IMG/VR virus record: IMGVR_UViG_3300034283_002057
Coordinates: 1-50,115 of that record
Reading direction: 5' to 3' (one strand)
DNA length: 50,115 nucleotides
From: a virus
Shown: one piece after another, positions 16,366 to 24,092 of the stretch
Position numbering within the stretch: position 1 is the first letter of the stretch
How the letters are laid out: each line of letters starts with the position of its first letter
Notes under the pieces: generated by a model
The model's database searches: none
What the model saw: only the letters and a program-made list of their open reading frames with translations
Told to the model about the DNA's origin: nothing
Made by a program: the position numbers and the translations under genes

Positions 16366-17640
16366 TTACCTTTGTTCAATCCAGTTTAATACTGCAAGTG
16401 CTTTTTTGTTAGTATTAGGACTTGCACAAACAAGTGTATAAGTATCACTGATTGTTCCAATGCCACTTCTACCTAACTGAAGTGCTGCTTTATCATCAAG
16501 ATCAACTAACGCACCACTACCATTAATTACAAAACCACTCAAAAGATCACTTCCACCAGATACTGCAGTTTGAGTGATATTATACTGCATAAAAGAGTTT
16601 GGATCGGGATGATTTATCCAAGTTCCTCCAGTTAGTGTTGCATTTTGTAGAAGTTGCCAATAAACATTCGTATTATCATCAGTTGCTGCCTGTAATGATC
16701 TCAAAAGCATTACACCAGTTAGATTATTAGATTTTAAACGAATGCTTATAATTGGATAATATGTATTTGCGGATGCCATTGTTGTCCCTGTGATGGGATT
16801 TGATATGCTCAAAAGAGTTCCAAGTTTTTCTGGTTCTCCTTCCTGAATAAGAGAATTAGAACCTTGATAAAGATAATGAGTTCCTGCAACACCAGTTACA
16901 TTTTCTATCTCAAGTCTAATCGGCAAGAATGGAGTAGAACACCAAACTCCTGGATTGGTATTTGCATTATCAAAAGTATGAGATGCAATAGTCTCATTCT
17001 TCATTAACCAAGCAAATTGAATTATACCTGCACCATACCATTCATAATTGATAGAAATCATTTGTTGTTTTGTTGGATCTGCAGTTACTCCAGTCCAACC
17101 ATTTCCATCAAACTTTTCACCATTCCAATCATCTCTGTATACTCTGGTTTCTGTGGTAATTCCAGTTACACTACTGCGAATTACATAAGAATATGTTCCC
17201 TCATTATCCTCAAAGAAAACACCATTATTGTCATCAAACAATCCAAATCTTCTACGAATTCCTACCTGTGGATTATCAAGACGAATTGCAAACGCAAGAG
17301 TTGCACCTCTACCAGGAATGTATCTCATCACATTCTTGGTTTGACGAATTACTTTGCTTCCTGTAGTGGAACCAACTTGCATTATAACATTACTGGCATT
17401 TGCATTAAATGTTGCAGTTCCAACTCCAACTACTCTTTCATCCCATACATCAGTTTCTTTACCATACTGAAAGGTGTTAAAGAATACTGTTTGATATGGA
17501 GATATTTTGAATCTGTTGTTATTAGTAAACTGAGGTCTCCAATCTGTTTGGTTTCCCCAGTGATCTGCGATATTATAAACTTCAAAAAGTGTCCTTTCTT
17601 GATTTAGAAAGTCCTGCGTACTCTTATTCCACTGTGCCAT
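16366..17640 (-). CDS. unknown 424-residue virion-type protein between terminase genes
   Basis: Soluble, Asn/Thr/Gly/aromatic-rich, beta-dominated protein without signal peptide or membrane segment. The start contains WGNQTDWRPQF and FKISPYQTVFFNTFQYGKETDVWDE; the middle looks like a lectin-type sandwich (GATLAFAIRL, RRRFGLFDDNNGVFFEDNEG, INYEWYGAGIIQFAWLM) that recalls concanavalin-like folds; the end is a short domain with LVCASPNTNKKALAVLNWIEQR. Similar proteins occur beside terminase in other marine phages, probably as virion components, but I know no assigned role. It is packed 5 bases upstream of gp17 and 3 bases downstream of the next gene. Confidence 0.8.
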   Translation of the reverse strand: MAQWNKSTQDFLNQERTLFEVYNIADHWGNQTDWRPQFTNNNRFKISPYQTVFFNTFQYGKETDVWDERVVGVGTATFNANASNVIMQVGSTTGSKVIRQTKNVMRYIPGRGATLAFAIRLDNPQVGIRRRFGLFDDNNGVFFEDNEGTYSYVIRSSVTGITTETRVYRDDWNGEKFDGNGWTGVTADPTKQQMISINYEWYGAGIIQFAWLMKNETIASHTFDNANTNPGVWCSTPFLPIRLEIENVTGVAGTHYLYQGSNSLIQEGEPEKLGTLLSISNPITGTTMASANTYYPIISIRLKSNNLTGVMLLRSLQAATDDNTNVYWQLLQNATLTGGTWINHPDPNSFMQYNITQTAVSGGSDLLSGFVINGSGALVDLDDKAALQLGRSGIGTISDTYTLVCASPNTNKKALAVLNWIEQR

Positions 17641-17643
17641 TAA

Positions 17644-17952
17644 TTATTCACCCCACGATAATCTTTCTGGTCTATATCTCTCTGCGTTTTTGATTTTTAT
17701 AGAATTAGATTCTATTGGGTATATATTATGAACAATCGCTCCAGGATATTCTCCTTGTAGTTGTTCTGCCAATTCATTTTTTGATAACATTTTTCCTTCA
17801 ACTTCCATACGATATAATCTTCCTTTCCAAACTACATCAGCAAGAAAAGATTCGTTTGCTGTTTCTGGTTGGGAAGAATTCATATAAAGATTGCCGTTAA
17901 AATCACCGGCAATATTGATGCTTTCTGAAATAAACTGTTGAAATGATTTCAT
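17644..17952 (-). CDS. small protein with capsid-targeting-like leader
   Basis: A 102-residue protein. Its first ten residues MKSFQQFISE closely match the T4 internal-protein leader MKTYQEFIAE, which targets proteins into the prohead and is removed by gp21 after I-A-E; here I-S-E is followed by S. The remaining protein is mixed alpha/beta with FLADVVWKGRLYRMEVEGKMLSKNELAEQL and a basic end (NAERYRPERLSWGE). It lies in the packaging/head cluster, one base from the 486-residue protein. I infer an internal head protein; the mature function is unknown. Confidence 0.72.
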   Translation of the reverse strand: MKSFQQFISESINIAGDFNGNLYMNSSQPETANESFLADVVWKGRLYRMEVEGKMLSKNELAEQLQGEYPGAIVHNIYPIESNSIKIKNAERYRPERLSWGE

Positions 17953-17953
17953 T

Positions 17954-19414
17954 TTAGTTACAGTTCCAACGACGAAGTGCTTTATTGATTCTTGAATCTG
18001 GATCTCTTGCGGTTTTTTTAGAAGTGAGTTTATCCTTCATCCCAGACATGCGCCGACAGAATGAAGCACGACGCTTTGCTCTTTTACCTTTTGGTTTCTT
18101 TTCAGTTACAGCAGTTTGGAGTTTTGAACCAGGATTCTCACGACGATATGCTTTAACCGCAGCAGAACTTAAACCATCAGTATTGTCTTTACGATTGACT
18201 TTTTGCCAGTCTTCTGATAATCCAAAATCTGCTCTCCAATTTGAGTATTCTTCTGCTTTCATTTCACCACTATCAACATAATCTGCAGCAGAGTCCAGAT
18301 AATCTGCTGCTTTTGTAATTTTTGATTGTACCCACGCCTCAATATTACCTTCCCCTTTCATTTTTTCGCGAAGTCTCTTCGCAGCAGAAATAATTGTAGA
18401 TAGTTCTGATCTTGCCATAGAGTGTTCATGATCATATGACTCTGGGAAATTTCCAGGATGAACTGTAGCAATATTGTATTTTAATTGATTAGTTGTTAAT
18501 GCTGATGGAGTTGAAAACATATCCCAATATTTTGGTCCATATTTACACTCACTTCTAGTTTCGTCTTTTTGACATTTTGGGCAGTATCTAATCATTTCTT
18601 TTTCTTCATTTGCTTTAACACATCGATTATATGTTTTTCCAAAAAGTGTTTGAGTTCCTTTCTTCTTATACCCTTTCCAACATTTTTGTGCCTCATCAAT
18701 TATAGTTTCTTCAGACTTCGTTCCCCAATTAGCAGCGCCAACTTTACGACACTTGACTAGTGCTCCCGATGCATATGCACTTGGCCAAACATCATATCTT
18801 GATTTTACTTTACTATAGCAGGCATCTTTTTTACCACTACCTTTACCAGGTTTATCTTTTACTTCTTGCAAATTAAATTCTTCTTTCATTTTTTTCTTTG
18901 GTTTATCGGTAGAAACGTAAGTTGGTTTTGCAGCACCTGATTTACGTTGTTGTCCAGGATCTGCTACTTTTTTTCTTCTTGCTGCTGAACGTCTTTGTGC
19001 TGGTGTCATTCTTGCTCTTTTAGAAGATGAAACACACTTTGGAACTCCCTCTCCAGGTTCATCGCTTGCACATGTTCCTCCAGTTACTACATTTACCCAA
19101 CCAGGTTTTCCTTTTTTACCTTTTGATTTGGATTTTCCAAACCATGCACGAAGACCCTCTTCATTAATTTTAACATCCTTGAACTTTTTATGTTCTTTTT
19201 TAGCAGATGCTTCCATTTTTTTCAGGCGAGTATAATAATCTGGAATCTCATCTAAATGTTGAAGAGCAATTTCGATAGCAAGTTTTTGATTCTTGGTATG
19301 TTCGTGTTCAATTGGGGCACCCATATCGAGTTGCTTCTGAATAAACGAAACTTCAAGGCGATGCTTTTTAGCAATCTGTTCCACGGTTTTATATGGTTTC
19401 AATTGCTCATTCAT
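17954..19414 (-). CDS. basic modular protein, possible internal-head polyprotein
   Basis: A 486-residue, strongly basic, Cys-containing protein. Modules: residues 1-68 resemble DUF5661 (VEQIAKKHRLEVSFIQKQL, H-E-H, A-x-x-I-A-L-x-H-L-D-E); 85-170 a Gly/Lys-rich segment with C115 and C127 and a histone-tail-like run (MTPAQRRSAARRKK); 195-232 CYSKVKSRYDVWPSAYASG with C199/C222; 242-268 a C245/C265 unit; 275-292 a Cys cluster C278-P-K-C281 with C290; 331-382 a helical unit (MARSELSTIISAAKRLREKM, IEAWVQSKITKAADYLD); 440-486 a basic tail like DUF6321. Candidate gp21 cuts lie between modules: I-N-E85, L-Q-E184, I-D-E241/A, L-S-E401. Domain names are from memory. It may be packaged with DNA, but that is inference. 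Confidence 0.78.
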   Translation of the reverse strand: MNEQLKPYKTVEQIAKKHRLEVSFIQKQLDMGAPIEHEHTKNQKLAIEIALQHLDEIPDYYTRLKKMEASAKKEHKKFKDVKINEEGLRAWFGKSKSKGKKGKPGWVNVVTGGTCASDEPGEGVPKCVSSSKRARMTPAQRRSAARRKKVADPGQQRKSGAAKPTYVSTDKPKKKMKEEFNLQEVKDKPGKGSGKKDACYSKVKSRYDVWPSAYASGALVKCRKVGAANWGTKSEETIIDEAQKCWKGYKKKGTQTLFGKTYNRCVKANEEKEMIRYCPKCQKDETRSECKYGPKYWDMFSTPSALTTNQLKYNIATVHPGNFPESYDHEHSMARSELSTIISAAKRLREKMKGEGNIEAWVQSKITKAADYLDSAADYVDSGEMKAEEYSNWRADFGLSEDWQKVNRKDNTDGLSSAAVKAYRRENPGSKLQTAVTEKKPKGKRAKRRASFCRRMSGMKDKLTSKKTARDPDSRINKALRRWNCN

Positions 19415-19427
19415 CTGTTAAATCTTA

Positions 19428-19850
19428 TTACTCTTTATTATTTAGAAAACCTTGCTTGAGTAATTTTGATAATTCTGAAGTTGATCCCACAAATACTGCA
19501 TTGTTGGTGACATTATTAGTTGTTTTAACATTATCTTCCTCCACATCTTTAAGTTTTTTCTGAAGGTCAATCAATTTATCTGTTGTATCGGCAACACTTT
19601 TAATTAATTGACCAGCAACTTCATATGCTCTTGGAGATCCACCTTCTCCAGCAAGTTCCATAATCCCATTAATTGCTTCTTGACCCTTTTCGATTAAGGA
19701 GTAAAGATTTGCTCTTGTGTATTCATAATCTTTTTGAATATCATCAGTTTTTATAGGAGATATATTCAAATCTTCTTTCACTTTTTCTATTTCAACAATT
19801 TCACTTTTAATATTGAGAGCAGAATCTAACCCGTCATATTGATTTTTCAT
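19428..19850 (-). CDS. 16: gp16-like small terminase subunit
   Basis: Ring-forming subunit that regulates the gp17 packaging motor. It has 140 residues against 164 in T4. The central segment DYEYTRANLYSLIEKGQEAINGIMELA, then S-P-R-A-Y-E-V-A-G-Q-L-I-K-S-V-A-D-T-T-D-K-L-I-D-L-Q-K-K-L matches the coiled-coil core of T4-type gp16. The C-terminus (TNNAVFVGSTSELSKLLKQ) is the segment that contacts gp17 in T4 relatives. It follows gp15 by 6 bases. Confidence 0.92.
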   Translation of the reverse strand: MKNQYDGLDSALNIKSEIVEIEKVKEDLNISPIKTDDIQKDYEYTRANLYSLIEKGQEAINGIMELAGEGGSPRAYEVAGQLIKSVADTTDKLIDLQKKLKDVEEDNVKTTNNVTNNAVFVGSTSELSKLLKQGFLNNKE

Positions 19851-19856
19851 AATTTA

Positions 19857-20654
19857 TCAAATATCTCTTTGTTGTGTTGGACTATAAGATTTGGAATCTC
19901 CAAAAGTTTCCCAAACTTCATTAAATCCAAAGTCATCTTCAGGATCTGCATCAATTGGATCAGGAGTGAGAGTATATCTCATTTCCCTTTTTGCTGTTGC
20001 AGTATCTGTAGAGTTATAATAATCAACTTGTACCTTACGAATAAGACCCTCACTACTATCTGCAATTGGACCAAATAGATAGGTTTTTGCGGTAAAGTTG
20101 AGAGTATAAATTAAAATTCTTCTAGTAGAAAAATCTCCCTCATAATCATCAGTGAAAGAAACACTATCTAAAACAATAGGAATATCTCTTTTCTCTCCGA
20201 TTGAGGATATCAAGTCTACAGTTAAATTAAATGATGGTTGAAAGTATGGAAGTATTTGTTCTACTACTTGTAAAGCATCATCTTGCAATTTTGTCATTAT
20301 ATTTAACTGAAACCCAATATTATATGGCACTGGCATGAAAACTTTTTTAAAATTATTGCCATCTACTGCTTTGAAAGTTTGTGTAATGCCAGATTTTCTT
20401 GTAGAATCATATTGAATAGATGTCATCTCAAATGACATTCTAGGTAATGTCATTGCAATTGGTTTATTTAATTCTGGTTGTTGGTTTATACGCGCTAAAA
20501 ACTTTTGAATTGGTCCATACGATAAGGGGACTTTCATCTCACTTATACTATTACCAGATGAGTCTTTATGTCTTATGTAAATTTCATTAAAAACTGTTCC
20601 AAAAGAAATAACAGTTTTTCTAATAATTTCGTGATAATAGTAAGTTCCTAACAT
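19857..20654 (-). CDS. 15: gp15-like tail terminator / sheath stabiliser
   Basis: Hexameric ring that caps the tail tube and sheath and joins them to the neck. It has 265 residues against 272 in T4. Recognisable parts: MLGTYYYHEIIRKTVISFGTVFN, VPLSYGPIQKFLARINQQP, and LPRMSFEMTSIQYDSTRK, which are well conserved in T4-like phages. The start overlaps the gp14 stop by one base (TAATG). Confidence 0.95.
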   Translation of the reverse strand: MLGTYYYHEIIRKTVISFGTVFNEIYIRHKDSSGNSISEMKVPLSYGPIQKFLARINQQPELNKPIAMTLPRMSFEMTSIQYDSTRKSGITQTFKAVDGNNFKKVFMPVPYNIGFQLNIMTKLQDDALQVVEQILPYFQPSFNLTVDLISSIGEKRDIPIVLDSVSFTDDYEGDFSTRRILIYTLNFTAKTYLFGPIADSSEGLIRKVQVDYYNSTDTATAKREMRYTLTPDPIDADPEDDFGFNEVWETFGDSKSYSPTQQRDI

Positions 20655-22045
20655 TAAAATGTACCAAATGGATTTGATTCTGAAAAATCTATGATGCCGT
20701 CAGCCGCATTTTCAATTTCAATATTTTCACTATATTTATCATACTGATCCCAAGTATCATATGATTGTATAGAATAAGATGCACCAGACGTAGAACCAAC
20801 TAATAACTCTCCGGGATAAAACTCTTTTGTTCCAGCGTTATTTACAAAAGATACTTTAAGTATTTTTGTATCAAAATCCCAAGATTTAACCCTTCCTCTA
20901 GTAGCAGAAATTGATCCAACCACTTCTTCATTAAACATGTAAGTACCAATTCCAGAAAGAACAGGTGGTGGTGCAATTGTAATAGTAGGTGGATCAGTAT
21001 ATCCTGCCCCAGGATTTACAATTCTAATAGAATTAATTGTTTGTCCTGCACCAACCATTGCCATCGCTACTGCAGATTGTCCGATACCAACAGATCCTGC
21101 AATACTTACTATAGGTGAATTTACATATCCACTGCCAGAATTTGTAATAACAAATCTACTAATTCCACTTCTACTGGTTTCAATTGAACAAGTAGCAATT
21201 GCATTAGTTCCACCTCCACCAACTATAGAAATTGTTGGTGCTACAGTGTACCCTGCACCAGCATTTGTTAATATAATGGATTCGATGGAATAAACTCCTG
21301 CTCTAGAAGTTGTAATGGCAATAGCACTGGCATTTTGACCACCCACCGGTGCTGATGAAATTTGTACAATAGGAGTTGAGATATAATTATATCCATCATT
21401 ATTTAAAAATATTTGACGCACATATCCAGTATTAATTGTAGCAGTAGCAGTTGCTGCAGATCCTGTCCCAATTAACTGAAGTGTTGTAATATACCCCTCA
21501 TCTTTAATTTGAGTATCAATTTCTTCAATTGACGTATCAATAACTTCATCCTCATATTCAAATAACTCACATTTTAATTCATACATATAAAGTTTTCCTA
21601 ATTGGTAAAAATTCACTTCATGTTCAACAAATTTAACTTCAAATAATCTTTCACCCAATGGAAAATAAACCAAATCTCCTTCTCTTGGCCTAGATGATAG
21701 TTCAATTTCATTATCAACTGATGATTCTAAAAATGGAGAAATAAAATCTTCGAACCTTTCTTTCGAAATTACTAAACTAAGTTCATCCTTTAAACTTACT
21801 CCAAATTTTGAAAGAATGTCCCCCTGACCTGTATATCCATCATAATTGTTAATGTATGCTTCAATTGCATAATTATCATCAAACTTGGAAGATTGAATTT
21901 CTCTGATAATAGTCTGTTTCCTCACAAATTTTCGCGGAATATAAATTACATCCACTCCATATATTTTTAAGTGTTCGTTAATTAAATCTTGTACAAGTCT
22001 TTGTTCTCCAGGAGAACCTTGTAGAAAAAAAGGATTAAGTGCCAT
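20654..22045 (-). CDS. 14: gp14-like neck protein with a repeat insertion
   Basis: Neck protein that with gp13 seals the packaged head and receives the tail. It has 463 residues against 256 in T4. The conserved gp14 frame is split: the N-terminal part (MALNPFFLQGSPGEQRLVQD to LFEYEDEVID, about 1-170) and the C-terminal part (YDKYSENIEIENAADGIIDF, S-N-P-F-G-T-F at the end). Between them, residues about 195-365 form an insertion of four repeats centred on G-Y (DGYNYISTP, GAGYTVAP, GSGYVNSP, GAGYTDPP), spaced 41-45 residues. The same repeat occurs in gp7, gp8 and the 2450-residue protein. An additional small beta unit (368-430) with ATRGRVKSWD follows. Confidence 0.9.
   Translation of the reverse strand: MALNPFFLQGSPGEQRLVQDLINEHLKIYGVDVIYIPRKFVRKQTIIREIQSSKFDDNYAIEAYINNYDGYTGQGDILSKFGVSLKDELSLVISKERFEDFISPFLESSVDNEIELSSRPREGDLVYFPLGERLFEVKFVEHEVNFYQLGKLYMYELKCELFEYEDEVIDTSIEEIDTQIKDEGYITTLQLIGTGSAATATATINTGYVRQIFLNNDGYNYISTPIVQISSAPVGGQNASAIAITTSRAGVYSIESIILTNAGAGYTVAPTISIVGGGGTNAIATCSIETSRSGISRFVITNSGSGYVNSPIVSIAGSVGIGQSAVAMAMVGAGQTINSIRIVNPGAGYTDPPTITIAPPPVLSGIGTYMFNEEVVGSISATRGRVKSWDFDTKILKVSFVNNAGTKEFYPGELLVGSTSGASYSIQSYDTWDQYDKYSENIEIENAADGIIDFSESNPFGTF
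20966..21403 (-). repeat. four GY-type protein repeats inside gp14
   Basis: Codes for gp14 residues about 215-360. Each unit reads roughly hydrophobic-N-x-G-x-G-Y-x-x-x-P-x-I-x-I followed by a Gly/Ala/Thr-rich strand segment. The units diverge at DNA level, so they are an old protein repeat and not a recent tandem duplication. Confidence 0.75.
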
Positions 22046-22047
22046 TA

Positions 22048-22890
22048 TTAACCAATAAAATCGTAAGGTGGAAGTTCGTATTCCATGGTCATTCTCTGCT
22101 TTATATCTTCCAATTCTTTTTCAGCATCTTCATATAATTCTCTACCATTCAATTCAATTCCACCAGGAAGTTTTACTCCTCTGAATTTGATTAGATTTTG
22201 CCCCCACTGTTTTTTCATAAGAGCGGTCAGATATTTTTTCATAAAACTATCATTATAAATTTTAGTAAAACTGGAGGGATCTAATGCCCTATAGCAATCG
22301 ATTACCAAGAAGTTTCCTACAGTTTGTGATGCCCAATCAATATCCAAATACATCCTATTTTGTCTTTTATTAAATCTAATTTGTTTATCAGTTGTCAAAA
22401 GAAAATCAATATCTTCTAAGTAACTTTTTACCATAGCATACTGCAATAATTCAACAGAATTAAAATAATATAAATCATTCAAAAATAACTGATATTTAAT
22501 ACTAAACATTCCTCCCGAAATGGAACTAGTATCAAATCTAAATACTTTTTCAATACCAATTACTGAATCTGGAACTTGGATGAAATTGGAAGTTTCGTAA
22601 AAATTAAATGTTGTAGTACCAATACCACTAATATTTGCAGATCCAGTAGTGGTTACTATTCCTACACCATTTGTTCCCTTCCCTCTACCTCTATCAATAT
22701 CTTCTTGTGTAATTTTATATTTCAAGTACATTCTTTCAACACCATCAAAGTGTCTTTCATTGAAGTATTGTAAAGCATCATCAACCAAATCATCAATTTG
22801 GTCATCATCCAAATTAATTTCTAATACTGGAGCACCAAGTTTTCTGAGGCAATAATCTACTAGTTCTTGCCTAGTTGCAGGTTTTGCCAT
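22048..22890 (-). CDS. 13: gp13-like neck protein (head completion)
   Basis: Binds the portal and with gp14 completes the head. I choose ATG 22890, giving 280 residues that begin MAKPATRQELVDYCLRKLG, the usual cyanophage gp13 start. A longer frame to 22923 would add 11 residues but would run into the upstream gene, whereas ATG 22890 overlaps that gene's stop by one base (TAATG), as several gene pairs here do. The family segment LEINLDDDQIDDLVDDALQYF is clear, as is the C-terminal KKQWGQNLIKFRG and the final P-P-Y-D-F-I-G. T4 gp13 is 309 residues. Confidence 0.94.
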   Translation of the reverse strand: MAKPATRQELVDYCLRKLGAPVLEINLDDDQIDDLVDDALQYFNERHFDGVERMYLKYKITQEDIDRGRGKGTNGVGIVTTTGSANISGIGTTTFNFYETSNFIQVPDSVIGIEKVFRFDTSSISGGMFSIKYQLFLNDLYYFNSVELLQYAMVKSYLEDIDFLLTTDKQIRFNKRQNRMYLDIDWASQTVGNFLVIDCYRALDPSSFTKIYNDSFMKKYLTALMKKQWGQNLIKFRGVKLPGGIELNGRELYEDAEKELEDIKQRMTMEYELPPYDFIG

Positions 22891-23354
22891 TAATAGATTC
22901 CTCCATCTATTGAATTTGACCAAACTGGAACACCAGAATTATCTGTTGCCATTATATAGTTAGTATAATCTATAGAATTGCTGGTAGATCCAGTAGAAAC
23001 TAACTGATTATTTTGATTAAAATATGCAATTCCATAAGGTTGACCTTGATCATAAAAAATTGCTTGATCTACTACAAGAAAACCAGTTATGTATGCATTG
23101 TTAGAAGTAAATTCATCAAATCTTAAATCATCTTGAACATAAAGATCACCACCAATATAAACATCATTTATAAAAGTTGCTACACCGACAAAAGTTGATA
23201 TTCCACTAACGTTTAATTGTGTAACTGATGCGATTCCACCAATTACATTTTCCGCAGTTACTGCAGTTTCTGCCCTACCTCCAGCAGATCCAGATACACT
23301 AGCTACTACTTTTACTGCATTTTGTTGCCCAACTCGGACTTTAATGTCTGCCAT
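22890..23354 (-). CDS. unknown structural protein upstream of gp13
   Basis: A 154-residue beta-rich protein. The N-terminus (MADIKVRVGQQNAVKVVAS) is a short adaptor-like unit; the middle VTQLNVSGISTFVGVATFINDVYIGGDLYVQDDLRFDE resembles the strand repeats of tail-fibre or whisker shafts, and the C-terminus (AYFNQNNQLVSTG... YIMATDNSGVPVWS) resembles fibre tips or attachment units. It takes the place of fibritin wac in T4, but I see no long coiled coil. A neck- or fibre-associated protein is likely; the exact role is unknown. It overlaps the 114-residue gene at 23354 and gp13 at 22890 by one base each. Confidence 0.75.
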   Translation of the reverse strand: MADIKVRVGQQNAVKVVASVSGSAGGRAETAVTAENVIGGIASVTQLNVSGISTFVGVATFINDVYIGGDLYVQDDLRFDEFTSNNAYITGFLVVDQAIFYDQGQPYGIAYFNQNNQLVSTGSTSNSIDYTNYIMATDNSGVPVWSNSIDGGIY

Positions 23355-23698
23355 TATCGAGTAACTCCCTCAGTTACAAGAACCATTCCCTCAATAACTC
23401 TATTCTTTATATTATAATTATCTATAATTACTACATCATATACATATCTCCCTGGTTTTAAATTTGCAGTTTGTTCTGCAGTTAAACTTAATAAAATTTT
23501 TCCAGAAGATTGTGGTGCTTCAATTTCAGCAGTAAAAGAGGTAGAAGAAGAACTACCTGCCCACTTTCTCATTTGAGACTGTACAGTGTAATTTGTTAAA
23601 TTAAAAGAAGAATTTGTGTCAGATCCCTCTAAAGTAAATGATTGAGTAAAATCTGACCCAGAACTCACCACTAAATTATTTACATATACAGCTGCCAT
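23354..23698 (-). CDS. small structural protein, BppU-like immunoglobulin-type fold
   Basis: A 114-residue protein. The pattern SGSDFTQSFTLEGSDTN, Y-T-V-Q-S-Q-M-R-K, then I-L-L-S-L-T-A-E-Q-T-A-N-L-K-P-G-R-Y-V-Y-D-V-V matches the beta-sandwich seen at the N-terminus of phage BppU-type baseplate proteins and many neck/tail adaptor proteins. No enzymatic motif. It is the first gene of the neck group, with a perfect late box 24 bases upstream of its ATG. The fold is inferred from the motif, not from a search. Confidence 0.76.
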   Translation of the reverse strand: MAAVYVNNLVVSSGSDFTQSFTLEGSDTNSSFNLTNYTVQSQMRKWAGSSSSTSFTAEIEAPQSSGKILLSLTAEQTANLKPGRYVYDVVIIDNYNIKNRVIEGMVLVTEGVTR

Positions 23699-23721
23699 TT
23701 ATTTTTTTAATCTCTACTTTC

Positions 23722-23729
23722 TATTTATA
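23722..23729 (-). promoter_or_regulatory. late promoter for the neck/packaging gene cluster
   Basis: Perfect TATAAATA on the minus strand in the 33-base gap between the 56-residue gene and the 114-residue gene; 24 bases from the ATG at 23698. No good promoter follows until 14652, so it may serve the whole run from here through gp17. Confidence 0.78.
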
Positions 23730-23731
23730 TT

Positions 23732-23902
23732 TTAATTTTTACATAAAGATGTAACAACTTCTTGTTGTTTTAAATACAATTTACAATAAAGTTTAGCAAA
23801 AATTTTTAGTTCTTCTTCATTTAAACTATCAATTACTCTGGAGTGTTTTTCATATTCAAATAGTTTATCTATTGACTCCAATTGAATTTCATTTGGATCC
23901 AT
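23732..23902 (-). CDS. 56-residue helical protein
   Basis: Short ORF, ATG at 23902 and stop TAA at 23732. The product is helical and mixed in charge (MDPNEIQLESIDKLFEYEKH, then EEELKIFAKLYCKLYLKQQE) with two Cys. It overlaps the end of the next gene upstream by 14 bases. I recognise no family. The tight packing between structural genes and lack of other content in the interval support it being real; it may be a small assembly factor. Confidence 0.62.
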   Translation of the reverse strand: MDPNEIQLESIDKLFEYEKHSRVIDSLNEEELKIFAKLYCKLYLKQQEVVTSLCKN

Positions 23903-24092
23903 TTACAATCTCCCTCAATAAAGATTTAATTTCCTCAATATCCCTTTTCATTTCATCTAGTTCCTTTCTTTGAGTATTTCTATTGTTTAAACTATTGACA
24001 TATTGATTATATGATATATTGTCATGGTTGACAATTGCACCTGTTTCTTCATCCCTATATAAATTTGGATGTCCTTTGACTGGTATCATCAT
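23889..24092 (-). CDS. small coiled-coil protein downstream of the DUF4815 protein
   Basis: Up to 67 residues. The N-terminal part (VKGHPNLYRDEETGAIVNHD) resembles a short beta unit that I have seen in cyanophages and other marine phages; the C-terminal half (RKELDEMKRDIEEIKSLLREI) is a clear heptad coiled coil, suggesting oligomerisation. Two ATGs in tandem (24092 and 24089) overlap the TGA of the giant upstream gene as ATGATGA; either could be used. Possibly an assembly partner or small chaperone of a tail protein. Confidence 0.72.
   Translation of the reverse strand: MMIPVKGHPNLYRDEETGAIVNHDNISYNQYVNSLNNRNTQRKELDEMKRDIEEIKSLLREIVNGSK

Noticed and set aside
20966-21403. CRISPR-like or DNA tandem repeat in gp14
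   Set aside because: Repeats are conserved at protein level only, with different DNA, and lie in frame within gp14.
22891-22923. Longer gp13 start adding 11 residues
   Set aside because: It runs into the upstream gene, while ATG 22890 gives the usual MAKPATRQEL start and a TAATG overlap as for several neighbouring genes.
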